This document shows, piece after piece, positions 34,825 through 44,382 of a DNA stretch of 64,000 nucleotides. The stretch is taken from the NCBI GenBank assembly GCA_902779875.1, contig CACZCX010000017.1, positions 56,848-120,847 on the forward strand, given 5' to 3'. The position numbers were made by a program, and so were the translations under genes. Positions within the stretch are counted from its first letter, which is position 1, and every line of letters begins with the position of its first letter. The DNA comes from an uncultured Bacteroidales bacterium (GTDB lineage: Bacteria > Bacteroidota > Bacteroidia > Bacteroidales > Bacteroidaceae). The notes under the pieces are model-generated. The model was not told the DNA's origin, searched no databases, and saw only the letters and a list, made by a program, of their open reading frames with translations.

Positions 34825-35243
34825 TTTACGTATTGTTTTGAATCCATGTATGACTGGAGTATGATGGTCGCGCTGATCTCGTCAACAAGAGCCTTGTTGC
34901 GCCTTGCCATCTTACCTATTCCTGAATCAAGGATGACACGCTGGGCTATCACCGAGGTGAAACGCTCATCGAACATGACCACCTGCTTGTCAGGATACTG
35001 TTTCTTGAGTTTTTCAACGAAAGGACGTATCTGTTTCATGCTGGCCGACTCCTCACCGTTCATATTGGTGGGATAGCCCACGACTATTATATCGACCGGT
35101 TCCCGACCCATGTAATCGGCCAGGAACGCCGGCAGTTCATGAGTAGCCACTGTCCTGAGCGCGCCGGGCACTATGCGCAGCGGGTCAGTGACAGCGATTC
35201 CGGTACGTTTGGTACCGTAGTCAATTGCGAGTATCCTTCCCAA
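34821..35243 (-). CDS. ruvX: Putative pre-16S rRNA nuclease / Holliday junction resolvase-like YqgF (RuvX)
   Basis: 140 residues. RNase H-like fold marks: GRILAIDYGTKRTGIAVTDP (first catalytic Asp), DIIVVGYPTNMNGEESAS, VVMFDERFTSVIAQRVI (Glu) and a final KALVDEISATIILQSYMDS (Asp). YqgF processes the 5' end of 16S rRNA in E. coli. Overlaps def by 4 nt and follows the SPOR gene by 3 nt. Confidence 0.95.
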   Translation of the reverse strand: MGRILAIDYGTKRTGIAVTDPLRIVPGALRTVATHELPAFLADYMGREPVDIIVVGYPTNMNGEESASMKQIRPFVEKLKKQYPDKQVVMFDERFTSVIAQRVILDSGIGKMARRNKALVDEISATIILQSYMDSKQYVK

Positions 35244-35246
35244 GGC

Positions 35247-35723
35247 TTACTTTCTGTAGAGTATCCAGGCGCTCTGGAAGTCCTGGTTGTCAGGATATTT
35301 TGCCTTGAAGGTGTTACGCTCGGAAACGGCCTCCTCCTTGGTGTCAAAGCTGGCACAAACCACGCGGTAGGTTTTGCCTGCCTCGTTAACCACTACGACA
35401 GCCTTATAGCCGTCCTTGATGAGACGCTCACGCAGGGCGTCGGCATTGGCCTTGAGGGAGAAACTGCCGCATACAATGCCGTATGCCTTGATATCCTGGT
35501 CACCTGATACGACCGATACCTTCTCCTCGCGGACCGATACGTTCGATACATCCTCAGCCTTGGGAGCCTCGTTCTGTGCCTTGGGCTCCTCTATGACGGT
35601 CTTGGGCTCGTCGCCTGCTACCGCCTTCTCATATGCCTGCTTATAGGCGCTCTGACTTGATTTGCATGCTGTGAGTGAGAGCACTGCTCCCATAACCAGC
35701 AGAATTGATGTAGTTCTCTTCAT
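35247..35723 (-). CDS. SPOR-domain lipoprotein
   Basis: 158 residues. Lipoprotein signal MKRTTSILLVMGAVLSLTAC; a Glu/Pro/Lys-rich linker (about 25-70); then a SPOR fold, YGIVCGSFSLKANADALRER…GYKAVVVVNEAGKTYRVVCA…EAVSERNTFKAKYP. SPOR domains bind denuded glycan strands at division sites. Part of the pgm-to-TPR operon, with gaps of 3-6 nt on both sides. Confidence 0.88.
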   Translation of the reverse strand: MKRTTSILLVMGAVLSLTACKSSQSAYKQAYEKAVAGDEPKTVIEEPKAQNEAPKAEDVSNVSVREEKVSVVSGDQDIKAYGIVCGSFSLKANADALRERLIKDGYKAVVVVNEAGKTYRVVCASFDTKEEAVSERNTFKAKYPDNQDFQSAWILYRK

Positions 35724-35729
35724 AATCTT

Positions 35730-37469
35730 TTAGTTGTTTAGCGGAATCAATGAAAAGCGGACTGTATCCTCTTTCAAATAACCCTGCACCGGACCGGCCG
35801 GTGAGAGACTCCAGTTATTGTATCTGTTTATATTGACGTTGTTATGGTCTTCTTTGTTAATGTAAAAGTCTGCAATGACATAATATCTTATATCGATCGA
35901 TGACGAACTGTTAAGCCTGCGCATCATCTCCTTGCGTGTCAGGCCTGTGGCATCGAACAGATAGGACTCTGTCCCTCCGTAAAGGAAAGAATTAATTGTG
36001 GTACGGTAATACTTGTCTGGGTTAAATTTTTCACCCCTCATGGTTTGGGTTATCGTAACACGCTTTCCCACAGGCTTTGTCACGTCAACGGTATAGTCCA
36101 GACCTGCGGCCGTGATAAAGCAGCTGGCGGGATACTCGGGCTGCGTGCCCTCGCCGTCGGGTTTGAGTCTGAGCAGATGCTCCGTCCCCTTTCCTATGGT
36201 GTTGTAGAACAGGCCCGATGAATACTCCAGTATATCCTTTATCTCGCTTCCCTTGAGCATGACCGATACCATGGTGTTCTCATAACGGTAGAGTTTGGAG
36301 ACATCCCTGATCCTCATATCGCCGGCGGGAATAAGGGTGGCGGTAGGAACCGGCGCGGTAAGCGACACCTCGGCTCCTGCAAAACGCATCTGTATGGTGT
36401 GTATGTAGTCCATAGCCGTTCCGCTGCGCCAGAGCACGCCGTTGCTCTCCAGGTCACAGTTGAGCGTTCCGATCAGAGAATCGGCATAGGAGCGTACATC
36501 GCTCTGCCAGCCGGCCAGATGTCTCTCAAAGTCCCTGTCAGGTATCTCACCCGTTATATCCACAAGCCGGGCCGATGCATCCACGCGGGCGTTCTCCCTG
36601 TCAACGGTGACAGTCAGCTCCGCGGCGTTAAGGGCATAAGGTCCCGGATTTATCATGATGACGGTATCGCCCTCGCAGTTCACCACGCTTGTGCAGTTCG
36701 CCTCGTGGTCATGTCCGTATATCACGGCGTCAAATCCGGGCACCGTAGCCACAACTCGTCTGGAATCGTCCTCATAGACACCCTCGGCATCCATGCGTCC
36801 CTCCTCCAGTCCCGAATGGAACAGTCCTATCACCACATCGGCCTTAAGCTCGTCACGCAGCACGGGCACCCATTTCTGCGCAGTCCTTACCATGTCACCC
36901 ACAGAGATCTCGGCCATCTGGTCCTGCGGGATGGAGTAACGTACCACCGGAGTGGTAAGGCCCAGCACCGCAATCCTGACTCCCTGACGTTCAATAATCC
37001 TGTATGGCAAAAGGAAATCGCCCGACTCCACATAATAGAGGTTGGCGGAGAGCACGGGGCAGCCGAGAGCCCTCATGAACCTGTCATAGACTGCCGATCC
37101 GGCCGACAGGTCATGGTTACCCATGGCTATGGCCTCACAATCCAGATAGTTGTATGCCTCCGATACCAGCGGGCTGCGCAGGAACTGTGATGTCGCGTCC
37201 TGATACACCTCAATGGAGCCTTGCAGCACGTCACCGGCATCAAGGTAGACCACATTACGGTTCTCCTTGCGTTCACGGGCCAGGAATGTTGCGAACTTGG
37301 CAAGACTGCCCTCCCTATCCGAGGCGTCCACGCAGTCGGTATTGAAGATACAGCCGTGGACATCGGTAGTGGCCACCACCTTGATGGTGACGGTCTTGGG
37401 ATTGGTGCCGCATCCTGCCAGGATAAGGGCAACCATGATAAGAGCTGAGTGTAGAGGACTATTTTTCAT
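35730..37469 (-). CDS. 5'-nucleotidase / UshA-like metallophosphatase lipoprotein
   Basis: 579 residues; lipobox MVALILAGC. The metallophosphatase domain (about 25-310) has VVATTDVHGCIF, VYLDAGDVLQGS, AIAMGNHDLSAG, VVIGLFHSGLEEG and DAVIYGHDHEANC. The C-terminal 5'-nucleotidase domain (about 330-560) has LWRSGTAMDYIHTIQMRFAG and RYENTMVSVMLKGSEIKDIL. Releases phosphate from nucleotides or related esters in the periplasm or at the surface. Co-transcribed with GH43 and the SPOR gene. Confidence 0.93.
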   Translation of the reverse strand: MKNSPLHSALIMVALILAGCGTNPKTVTIKVVATTDVHGCIFNTDCVDASDREGSLAKFATFLARERKENRNVVYLDAGDVLQGSIEVYQDATSQFLRSPLVSEAYNYLDCEAIAMGNHDLSAGSAVYDRFMRALGCPVLSANLYYVESGDFLLPYRIIERQGVRIAVLGLTTPVVRYSIPQDQMAEISVGDMVRTAQKWVPVLRDELKADVVIGLFHSGLEEGRMDAEGVYEDDSRRVVATVPGFDAVIYGHDHEANCTSVVNCEGDTVIMINPGPYALNAAELTVTVDRENARVDASARLVDITGEIPDRDFERHLAGWQSDVRSYADSLIGTLNCDLESNGVLWRSGTAMDYIHTIQMRFAGAEVSLTAPVPTATLIPAGDMRIRDVSKLYRYENTMVSVMLKGSEIKDILEYSSGLFYNTIGKGTEHLLRLKPDGEGTQPEYPASCFITAAGLDYTVDVTKPVGKRVTITQTMRGEKFNPDKYYRTTINSFLYGGTESYLFDATGLTRKEMMRRLNSSSSIDIRYYVIADFYINKEDHNNVNINRYNNWSLSPAGPVQGYLKEDTVRFSLIPLNN

Positions 37470-37472
37470 TTA

Positions 37473-39218
37473 TCAGAAGAAATTCCATGATTTGATTCTA
37501 ACGTCACCGGTGGTCACAATGAACATGAGGTGCATGACACCCTCAGGCTTCTGTACCACAGGAACGGTGATGGTGGAGTATGTTTTGCTGTCAACATCGG
37601 CCAGGACATATACCGCACCGGCCCTTCCGGGGTTGGTGCTGCATATCTTGATGGAGCCCTTGCCCGTTACCGTGGCGCTGAAACCGACGGCGCCCCTCTT
37701 GAAATCCACATCCGAAAGGGCCATCCACGAGCCCTCTTTCATATGGGCGACGCAGTAGGTGTTCTTGGGTGTGGAGCCTTTGGTGAACTCGGTGGTCACG
37801 TTCCATTCCCATGCCATGGTGGCGCCGGGCACCTCCCTGTAGGGATCAAAGTTGCGGATCTGACTCACGCCTTTCTGGGTAATGCCGCTGTTGGTCAGCT
37901 GCTCTATACGGGCATTCTTTTCATCGACCTTTATCTCACTGAGGCATGTGCTGCGGAGTTCAACATTGTCATTGATATCAGGATTGGAGCTGCGCATGGC
38001 ACTCTTGAGCGTACGGGTATGATACAGAATATAATACTTACCCTGGAACTCTATAATGGCATGATGGTTGTTTCCGCCGCCACCAGCCCACGAAGCGCCG
38101 CCGGGATTGTCAAAGCAGTTACCCACAAAAGTATAGGGACCCAGCGGGTTGTCCGACACCATATATCCTATGTTTCCGCTACCGGGGGCATTGCCTCCCG
38201 CCTTGAAGTTGGAGCAGTAGCTGTATAGATATTTGCCACCCACTTTATTTATACCGGAATCCTCAAACATGTAAGGAGGCTTTATCTGCACGGGAGTTCC
38301 CGATATGGAGGTCATGTTGGTACCCAGCTTGACACAGCGGGCCGAACCCGGGTCAGACGGGTTGTCATCATTAAATCCTCCTCCAAAATAAATGTACGCC
38401 TTACCGTCATCATCCATCAGCACAGCAGGATCATAGATTGAAGGTACGTCTCCGCAATTGGGGGAACTGCGTGAGATAAGTGGACCACTCAAATTGGAAG
38501 GCTGTTTCCACGGTCCGTAAGGACTGTCGGCCACAAGCACACCTATTCCGTTGTTACTGTTTGAGAAATAGAGAAAAAACTGTTCCTGACCCATGATTGT
38601 CTTGTGTGCGGCGCAGGGAGCCCACATTTGGCTGGCCCATGAGGCAGGACCTGCACTTCCAGCCACAGGCTGTGTGCCATGGTCAGTCCAGTTCACCAGG
38701 TCATCCGATGATATTATGTTTACATTCTTGCAATCCGAGTAATCAAAAGCACCGGTAATGGGCTGCCCGTCAGTGGAACGGTACAGATGGTCATCGGTCA
38801 TGTAGATGTACATTCTGTCTCCCACTACCATACCGAACGGGTCGGCACCGAACTTATGTCCCATGAGGGGGTTGTGGTACTCGGCCGTGCGGGACACTGA
38901 CTTGTAAGCCTTGGCTCCGCTGGTGATGGTCAGGGCATCGAAATCGGCCTTGATCTCCTCATTCGTACGGGTGTTGGTCGATTTGAGCTCCGGATAAGAG
39001 AACGTCACGCTGTCAACCAGTGCGGTGTTGAGCGTGTCCCTGCCCTCCAACGTATAGAGGAGCATGGAGCCGTCACCCCTGAACGCCATGCTGTCAGTCT
39101 CATAGACAGCATAGTCGCGCGACGCGCCCCCGCTCCAGACCGAGAGGGAACGCGCCTGCTGCGCCGACAGAGCGCCGCACAGGAGCAGAGTGAGTAAAAG
39201 TGATACAGTCTTCTTCAT
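37473..39218 (-). CDS. Glycoside hydrolase family 43 with C-terminal beta-sandwich (CBM6-like)
   Basis: About 581 residues from ATG 39218 (MKKTVSLLLTLLLCGALSAQ signal peptide). A short N-terminal beta region is followed by a five-bladed GH43 propeller: base Asp in HKFGADPFGMVVGD, SIYDPAVLMDDDGKAYIYFG (pKa-modulating Asp) and general acid Glu in MFEDSGINKVGGKYLYSY; HHAIIEFQGKYYILYHTRTL is also typical. The last 130 residues resemble CBM6. Predicted arabinofuranosidase/xylosidase or arabinanase. Unusually, it sits between pgm (21 nt) and the 5'-nucleotidase (3 nt) in a housekeeping operon. Confidence 0.9.
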   Translation of the reverse strand: MKKTVSLLLTLLLCGALSAQQARSLSVWSGGASRDYAVYETDSMAFRGDGSMLLYTLEGRDTLNTALVDSVTFSYPELKSTNTRTNEEIKADFDALTITSGAKAYKSVSRTAEYHNPLMGHKFGADPFGMVVGDRMYIYMTDDHLYRSTDGQPITGAFDYSDCKNVNIISSDDLVNWTDHGTQPVAGSAGPASWASQMWAPCAAHKTIMGQEQFFLYFSNSNNGIGVLVADSPYGPWKQPSNLSGPLISRSSPNCGDVPSIYDPAVLMDDDGKAYIYFGGGFNDDNPSDPGSARCVKLGTNMTSISGTPVQIKPPYMFEDSGINKVGGKYLYSYCSNFKAGGNAPGSGNIGYMVSDNPLGPYTFVGNCFDNPGGASWAGGGGNNHHAIIEFQGKYYILYHTRTLKSAMRSSNPDINDNVELRSTCLSEIKVDEKNARIEQLTNSGITQKGVSQIRNFDPYREVPGATMAWEWNVTTEFTKGSTPKNTYCVAHMKEGSWMALSDVDFKRGAVGFSATVTGKGSIKICSTNPGRAGAVYVLADVDSKTYSTITVPVVQKPEGVMHLMFIVTTGDVRIKSWNFF

Positions 39219-39239
39219 AAAACAGGTCAAAAATAAATA

Positions 39240-40979
39240 TCAGATGCCGAGGTCCTTTTTAAATCCGTCTATTTTCCTGAGTGCATCGGCCTGCACCTTG
39301 AGGTAATCCTTCTTGCTTGCCATGGGGAGCTTGGCCTCCATGTAGAACTTGATCTTGGGTTCGGTACCCGACGGACGTACCGATATCTTGTCACCGGCTG
39401 CGGTGAAATACTGAAGCACGTTCGAGGGCTCGGGCATATCCAGGTCAGTAACCTTGCCTGAGGCATCGGTCTGCTTGAGCAGCTTGAAGTCCTTTACGAG
39501 CACCACCTTCTCACCTGCGAGTGACTTGGGCGGGTTGGCGCGGAACTGCTCCATCATGGCCTTGATCTCATCGGCGCCGCTCTTGCCGGGCTTGACCACG
39601 CTCACGGCTGCCTCCTGTGAGAATCCGTACTCCTGGTAGGCATCAAGCAGAAGGTCGAACAGGGTCTTGCCGTTCTCCTTGGCCCAGGCAGCGATCTCAG
39701 CCATCAGCGAGCAGGCCGATACGGCATCCTTGTCACGCACAAAGTCCTCGGCCAGGAAACCGAAGCTCTCCTCACCGCCACCGATGTAGTGCTTGCCCTT
39801 GGCGTTCTCATCGGCAATGACCTTGGCAATCCACTTGAATCCTGTGTAGCAGTCAAACATCTCGAGGTTGTTCTTCTCGGCGATGCGGCTGATAACCTCA
39901 GTGGTCACGATGGTCTTGACGATATACTCCTTACCGGTCATCTTGCCCAGCTTGGTGTACTGCGTTATGATGTAGTAGAGGAAAATCATTGCGGTCTGGT
40001 TACCGTTCAGCAGGGTCAGTTCACCCTTGTCATCGCGGCAGGCCACACCCAGACGGTCAGCGTCGGGGTCCGATGCCATCACCACGTCGGCGTTCAGCTT
40101 GCGTGCCAGGGCCAGGGCCATGGTCAGAGCCTCAGGATACTCGGGGTTGGGTGATACCACGGTCGGGAAATTGCCGTCGGGAATCATCTGCTCGGGAACG
40201 CAGTTCACGTTGGTGAATCCCCACTGCTTGAGCGAGCGCGGTATCATGACGCGGCCGCATCCGTGCAGCGGAGTGTATACTATGCAGAGGTCGTGGTTGC
40301 GCTTGACCAGGGCGGGATCTATGCAGATGCCCTCGATGGCATCCAGGTAAGGTTTATCGACCTCCTCACCTATGATCTGGATCAGTGCGGGGTTACCCTT
40401 GAACTTGATGTCCTGAACCTTTACCTTGGCAACCTCATCGATGATGCCGGTATCGTGCGGGGCGAGCACCTGTGCGCCATCCTCCCAGTATGCCTTGTAG
40501 CCGTTGTATTCACGGGGGTTGTGACTGGCGGTCACGTTCACGCCGCTCTGGCAACCCAGATAACGGATGGCGAACGATACCTCAGGTGTGGGACGCAGGT
40601 CATCGAACAGATATACCTTGATGCCGTTGGCGCTGAATATGTTGGCTACGGTCTCGGCGAACAGACGTCCGTTGTTACGGCAGTCATGTCCCACTACGAC
40701 TGATATCTCCTTACGCTCCTTGAAGTTCCTGTTGAGATAGTTGGCCAGACCCTGGGTAGCCATACCCACAGTGTATATGTTCATGCGGTTGGTACCTGCG
40801 CCCATGATGCCGCGCAGACCGCCTGTACCGAATTCCAGGTCCTTATAAAATGCGTCAATAAGATCGGATTTGTCCTCTTTAGCCAAAAGAGCCTTTACCT
40901 CTTCACGTGTTTTCTCATCAAATGAACTGCCAAGCCATTCCTGAGCCTTGGCGGTTACAAGTCCTAACAGATCATCCAT
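39240..40979 (-). CDS. pgm: Phosphoglucomutase/phosphomannomutase family (alpha-D-phosphohexomutase)
   Basis: 579 residues. Phosphoserine loop VNVTASHNPREYNGYK, metal loop MASDPDADRLGVAC, sugar-binding GGGEESFGFLA and phosphate-binding SVRPSGTEPKIKFYME are all present. N-terminal EFGTGGLRGIMGAGTNRMN is typical of the long (PGM2-like) branch. Interconverts glucose-1-P and glucose-6-P or related sugars. First gene of the long minus-strand operon. Confidence 0.95.
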   Translation of the reverse strand: MDDLLGLVTAKAQEWLGSSFDEKTREEVKALLAKEDKSDLIDAFYKDLEFGTGGLRGIMGAGTNRMNIYTVGMATQGLANYLNRNFKERKEISVVVGHDCRNNGRLFAETVANIFSANGIKVYLFDDLRPTPEVSFAIRYLGCQSGVNVTASHNPREYNGYKAYWEDGAQVLAPHDTGIIDEVAKVKVQDIKFKGNPALIQIIGEEVDKPYLDAIEGICIDPALVKRNHDLCIVYTPLHGCGRVMIPRSLKQWGFTNVNCVPEQMIPDGNFPTVVSPNPEYPEALTMALALARKLNADVVMASDPDADRLGVACRDDKGELTLLNGNQTAMIFLYYIITQYTKLGKMTGKEYIVKTIVTTEVISRIAEKNNLEMFDCYTGFKWIAKVIADENAKGKHYIGGGEESFGFLAEDFVRDKDAVSACSLMAEIAAWAKENGKTLFDLLLDAYQEYGFSQEAAVSVVKPGKSGADEIKAMMEQFRANPPKSLAGEKVVLVKDFKLLKQTDASGKVTDLDMPEPSNVLQYFTAAGDKISVRPSGTEPKIKFYMEAKLPMASKKDYLKVQADALRKIDGFKKDLGI

Positions 40980-41092
40980 AAAATTATGCAGTTAATTCAA
41001 TTACTAATATACGCGCACGCTACGTGCAAAAGACAAAAGTAACCATTTCCCTTGAATGGTTCAAGAGAAAAACTTAAAAAAAATGCCACAAA

Positions 41093-42607
41093 TCATTTAC
41101 GGGAGAGCCTGGAAACGATTCCCGGGATAAGAGTAGTGTTGGCGTTGAAGAACCTAAGCGAAAGAACCGCTGATACGGCGCACAGTACGGCACAGACGGC
41201 ATAACCACCATATCCGCCCGCGACCACTGCGGCGGCTGCCGCTGCCACGATCAGGCCCTGCGTGAGAATTTTCCTTACAAGCACCGGAGCCATACGGAAC
41301 CCGTAGCGTATCCTGCTCACGAGCAGGACCAGCAGCAGATACGAGAGTTCCCATGCAGCGAACGCCATTCCTATGCCTTTCACGCCGGCGCCCCTGTAGC
41401 CCACAACAATACATATTATCAGCAATATATAACAGAGTGACTCCTGCAGCATATAGACCTTGGAGTCTGAGCGGGCGGTAACCAGGAACGCTATCGGCTG
41501 GTACACCGACTTGAAATAGAGGCCTATGACTGCCAGCTGGGCCAGCATTATTGAATCATGGAATTTTTCGTACTCCAGAACCACGAACACCATGACCGGG
41601 ACCAGGAGCATGAACAGTATGACCAGAGGTGCCGAGAGCATGCTCATAGCAAGCGACTGGTTGTTCATGAGGGAATGTGAACGGGGCATATCGTCAGCTG
41701 CGGCCGACAGACGGGGGAAATACTCCGATTCCACCACCGCCATAAAGAGGTCGGTAAAGTAGGTCACCAGCATGTATCCCGCAGAGTAGACGCCCAGTAT
41801 GGCCTCTCCCCCCTCCTTCTGGATATAGTTCGTGATGAACTGCCAGGCCAGCGAGGCCAGGAAGGCAGTCACGGTAAAGAAAAGCCCGAATCCTATCATG
41901 CCGGTACCCTCCCTGAGCAGGCTCCAACTGAAAGGCCTCACCCTGTAAGGGAACCGTTTCATGGAGTAGCAGCAGGTCACGCACAGTCCGCCTATCACCG
42001 AGAGGGCCAGAGCCAGGACTATACCGTCAATCCTGAGGAACCAATACAGGGGGACCGACACGCAGAGTGACACTGCGCCGGTAAGCAGACGGCTCAACGC
42101 AATCTGACGGAGCATTCCGGCACCCTTAAGTATGGCAGTCTCTCCGTTGGTCACGGCAGCCGCAGCCACTGACATGGAGAGTATCATGAAACTGTAGGTG
42201 TAACTCCTGTCACCATCGAATGCCCTCATGCTCAGATAGGGAGCGAGAGCCAGGCAGACCGTCATGCCCAGAATCGCGGTGAGCAGAGCCCAGCTTCGGG
42301 TGAGCAGGATCTTTCTGTCAAGCCCTTCAGCTTGAGGCTCACCTGCGGCATGCGATATGACGGGCACCGCCACGGTGGCAATACCCAGGTTGGTGGAGCT
42401 GCGTACAGGTTCCAGGTTACGGTTAAGGCTCTCCGTGATGCCGTAGCCCACAGGTCCCAGCCATCGGGACTTGAATATGTTCAGCACCATGGTGATAAGC
42501 ACGTTGACGCCCTGTACACCGCCGAACACGCCGGTATACTTGAGTATCCTGTCAAACAGGTTCTTATCGGACTCTATGCTGTTTTTGGGCTGATTTGTAC
42601 TCTCCAC
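41093..42607 (-). CDS. Oligosaccharide flippase (Wzx/MATE-like)
   Basis: 504 residues with 12-14 predicted hydrophobic helices. The start …NLFDRILKYTGVFGGVQGVN, then VLNIFKSRWLGPVGYGITES, resembles O-antigen flippases of Bacteroidales. Probably moves undecaprenyl-linked glycan across the inner membrane. Divergent from three glycosyltransferase genes, supporting a role in surface glycan assembly. Confidence 0.88.
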   Translation of the reverse strand: MESTNQPKNSIESDKNLFDRILKYTGVFGGVQGVNVLITMVLNIFKSRWLGPVGYGITESLNRNLEPVRSSTNLGIATVAVPVISHAAGEPQAEGLDRKILLTRSWALLTAILGMTVCLALAPYLSMRAFDGDRSYTYSFMILSMSVAAAAVTNGETAILKGAGMLRQIALSRLLTGAVSLCVSVPLYWFLRIDGIVLALALSVIGGLCVTCCYSMKRFPYRVRPFSWSLLREGTGMIGFGLFFTVTAFLASLAWQFITNYIQKEGGEAILGVYSAGYMLVTYFTDLFMAVVESEYFPRLSAAADDMPRSHSLMNNQSLAMSMLSAPLVILFMLLVPVMVFVVLEYEKFHDSIMLAQLAVIGLYFKSVYQPIAFLVTARSDSKVYMLQESLCYILLIICIVVGYRGAGVKGIGMAFAAWELSYLLLVLLVSRIRYGFRMAPVLVRKILTQGLIVAAAAAAVVAGGYGGYAVCAVLCAVSAVLSLRFFNANTTLIPGIVSRLSRK

Positions 42608-42700
42608 GTAGTGATAACGTATTTCCGGACGTAAAATTACTTTTTCCTCTAGAAATAAAAACAGTATATTTACGTTTTGAAAGAAAAAGGAAGGTCCGTA

Positions 42701-43480
42701 ATGAGTTCTCCCAGACCCACGCTTGACATACTCATATGCACCATCGGCAACGGCTTGGACAGGGTGCCGTCGATGCTCCTACCCCCTACCGAGGGCGTAA
42801 GATACATCGTGTCAGCGCAGTACGAGGATTCCCCGACCGTTATTCCGCAGGAACTCTCCGGCCGCGATGACGTGACCGTGGACCTTATACCCGGCAAGGG
42901 GCTCTCGCGCAACCGCAACAATGCACTCAGGCTGGCAGCATCGGACATATGTCTTATTGCCGATGACGACAGCCGCTACCGCCCTGAGTTCATCGAGACC
43001 ATACTCTCCTCCTGGCAGGAGAACCCGCAGGCCGATATACTCACCTTCCAGGCACAGACGCTGGAGGGGGAGCCGCTGCACCCCTATCCCGCCGACTACG
43101 TCTGTTCGATAGAGATAACGTTCCGACGCACCAGCATAACGCAGCGGGGCATCAGGTTCAATGAGCGGTTCGGTCTGGGCAGCCCGCTCCTGAGCGCCGG
43201 TGAGGAGGATGTATTCATGGCCGATGCCCGCAAAGCCGGGCTCAACATATGCTACATCCCTAAGGTGATCGTTCAGACCCAGGCTCGCACCACCGGCACC
43301 CGGTTCCTTGAGGACCCCAGGATCCAGGTCACCAAGGGCGCCACATTCCGGTACGTATACGGGACCTGCAGTGCCGTATGGCGCAGTTTCAAGGAGGCTG
43401 GCTGGTATCTGGTGCACAGGCACGTGAACCCGCTACCCATCCTATTCAACATGCTCAAAGGAATATGGATATTACGATAG
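42701..43480 (+). CDS. Glycosyltransferase family 2 (A)
   Basis: 259 residues from ATG 42701 (a TTG-started longer frame is rejected). GT-A fold: LDILICTIGNGLDRVP, GLSRNRNNALRLAASDICLI, metal-binding ADDDSRYRPEF and a C-terminal FNERFGLGSPLLSAGEEDVF acceptor loop. Adds a sugar to a surface glycan. It overlaps the next gene by 16 nt. Confidence 0.88.
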   Translation: MSSPRPTLDILICTIGNGLDRVPSMLLPPTEGVRYIVSAQYEDSPTVIPQELSGRDDVTVDLIPGKGLSRNRNNALRLAASDICLIADDDSRYRPEFIETILSSWQENPQADILTFQAQTLEGEPLHPYPADYVCSIEITFRRTSITQRGIRFNERFGLGSPLLSAGEEDVFMADARKAGLNICYIPKVIVQTQARTTGTRFLEDPRIQVTKGATFRYVYGTCSAVWRSFKEAGWYLVHRHVNPLPILFNMLKGIWILR

Positions 43481-44382
43481 TCATACCTGTTTACAACCGC
43501 AAGGCGCTGCTCAAACATACCCTTGAGAGCATAATGCGCAGTCCCATGGCCGGCGTCCCCGTCATAGTCGTGGACAACGGCAGTACCGACGGCACCAGGG
43601 ATATGGTATCGGCCTTCTGTCAGAGCCACCCCAACGTGACCCTTGCCACGGAGCCTGAGCGCAGTGCCGCCGCCGCCCGCAACAAAGGACTTTCCATGGT
43701 CACCACCGCTTGGGTCTATTTCTTTGATTCCGATGACGAGTTCGAGGACATACCCCACCGATGGGACGAGACGGCACAGCTCATTGCATTCCCCACCCGC
43801 CAGAAAGTGGAGGGCAAGGTATCGGTCCGTGCCTACAAGCCTGTTTGCGACCCCGCCGTGCAGATACTGAGCAGCATGCTCAACACCATAAGCATGATAT
43901 TCCGCACCTCATGGCTCAAGGAGATAGGCGGCTGGAACACCACCTGCCGCGTCTGGGATGACTGGGAACTGGGCTGCAGGGCCCTGCTGGCGGCCCCCTC
44001 CATGCAGTGGATCACAAGCAAGGCCTACCATACCGTCAAGGTTCACTCCGACAGCCTTACCGGTCCCAGTTTCCGCTCACGGTTCACACAGCAGATGGAG
44101 GCCATGCAACAGGTATTCATACTGACCTCACGGGCTGATGCCCGCACCGCGGCACGCTGCCGTCAGGCCCTCATGCTGCGTACCTTCATACTGAGCGGTA
44201 AGCTGCTCTACGAGGGCGAAAAGAAATATTCCGCGCTCTGCCGCGAATTCATATCCCGGAACATGGGCAAGAGGCCCCGTGGCCGCGCCATGGGATGGCT
44301 GTTGGAGCAGTATACCGCCATGGGAGGACGCGGAGCCTGGAAGATTGCATTGTGGTACGTAACAAGGAAAAAGAAAAGATGA
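43465..44382 (+). CDS. Glycosyltransferase family 2 (B)
   Basis: 305 residues from ATG 43465, where the GT2 domain begins: MDITIVIPVYNRKALLKHTL, VIVVDNGSTDGTRDMV, SAAAARNKGLSMVTTAWVYF, FDSDDEFED (DxD) and RVWDDWELGCRALL. Start overlaps gene A, stop overlaps gene C (ATGA), so the three are one transcript. Confidence 0.9.
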   Translation: MDITIVIPVYNRKALLKHTLESIMRSPMAGVPVIVVDNGSTDGTRDMVSAFCQSHPNVTLATEPERSAAAARNKGLSMVTTAWVYFFDSDDEFEDIPHRWDETAQLIAFPTRQKVEGKVSVRAYKPVCDPAVQILSSMLNTISMIFRTSWLKEIGGWNTTCRVWDDWELGCRALLAAPSMQWITSKAYHTVKVHSDSLTGPSFRSRFTQQMEAMQQVFILTSRADARTAARCRQALMLRTFILSGKLLYEGEKKYSALCREFISRNMGKRPRGRAMGWLLEQYTAMGGRGAWKIALWYVTRKKKR

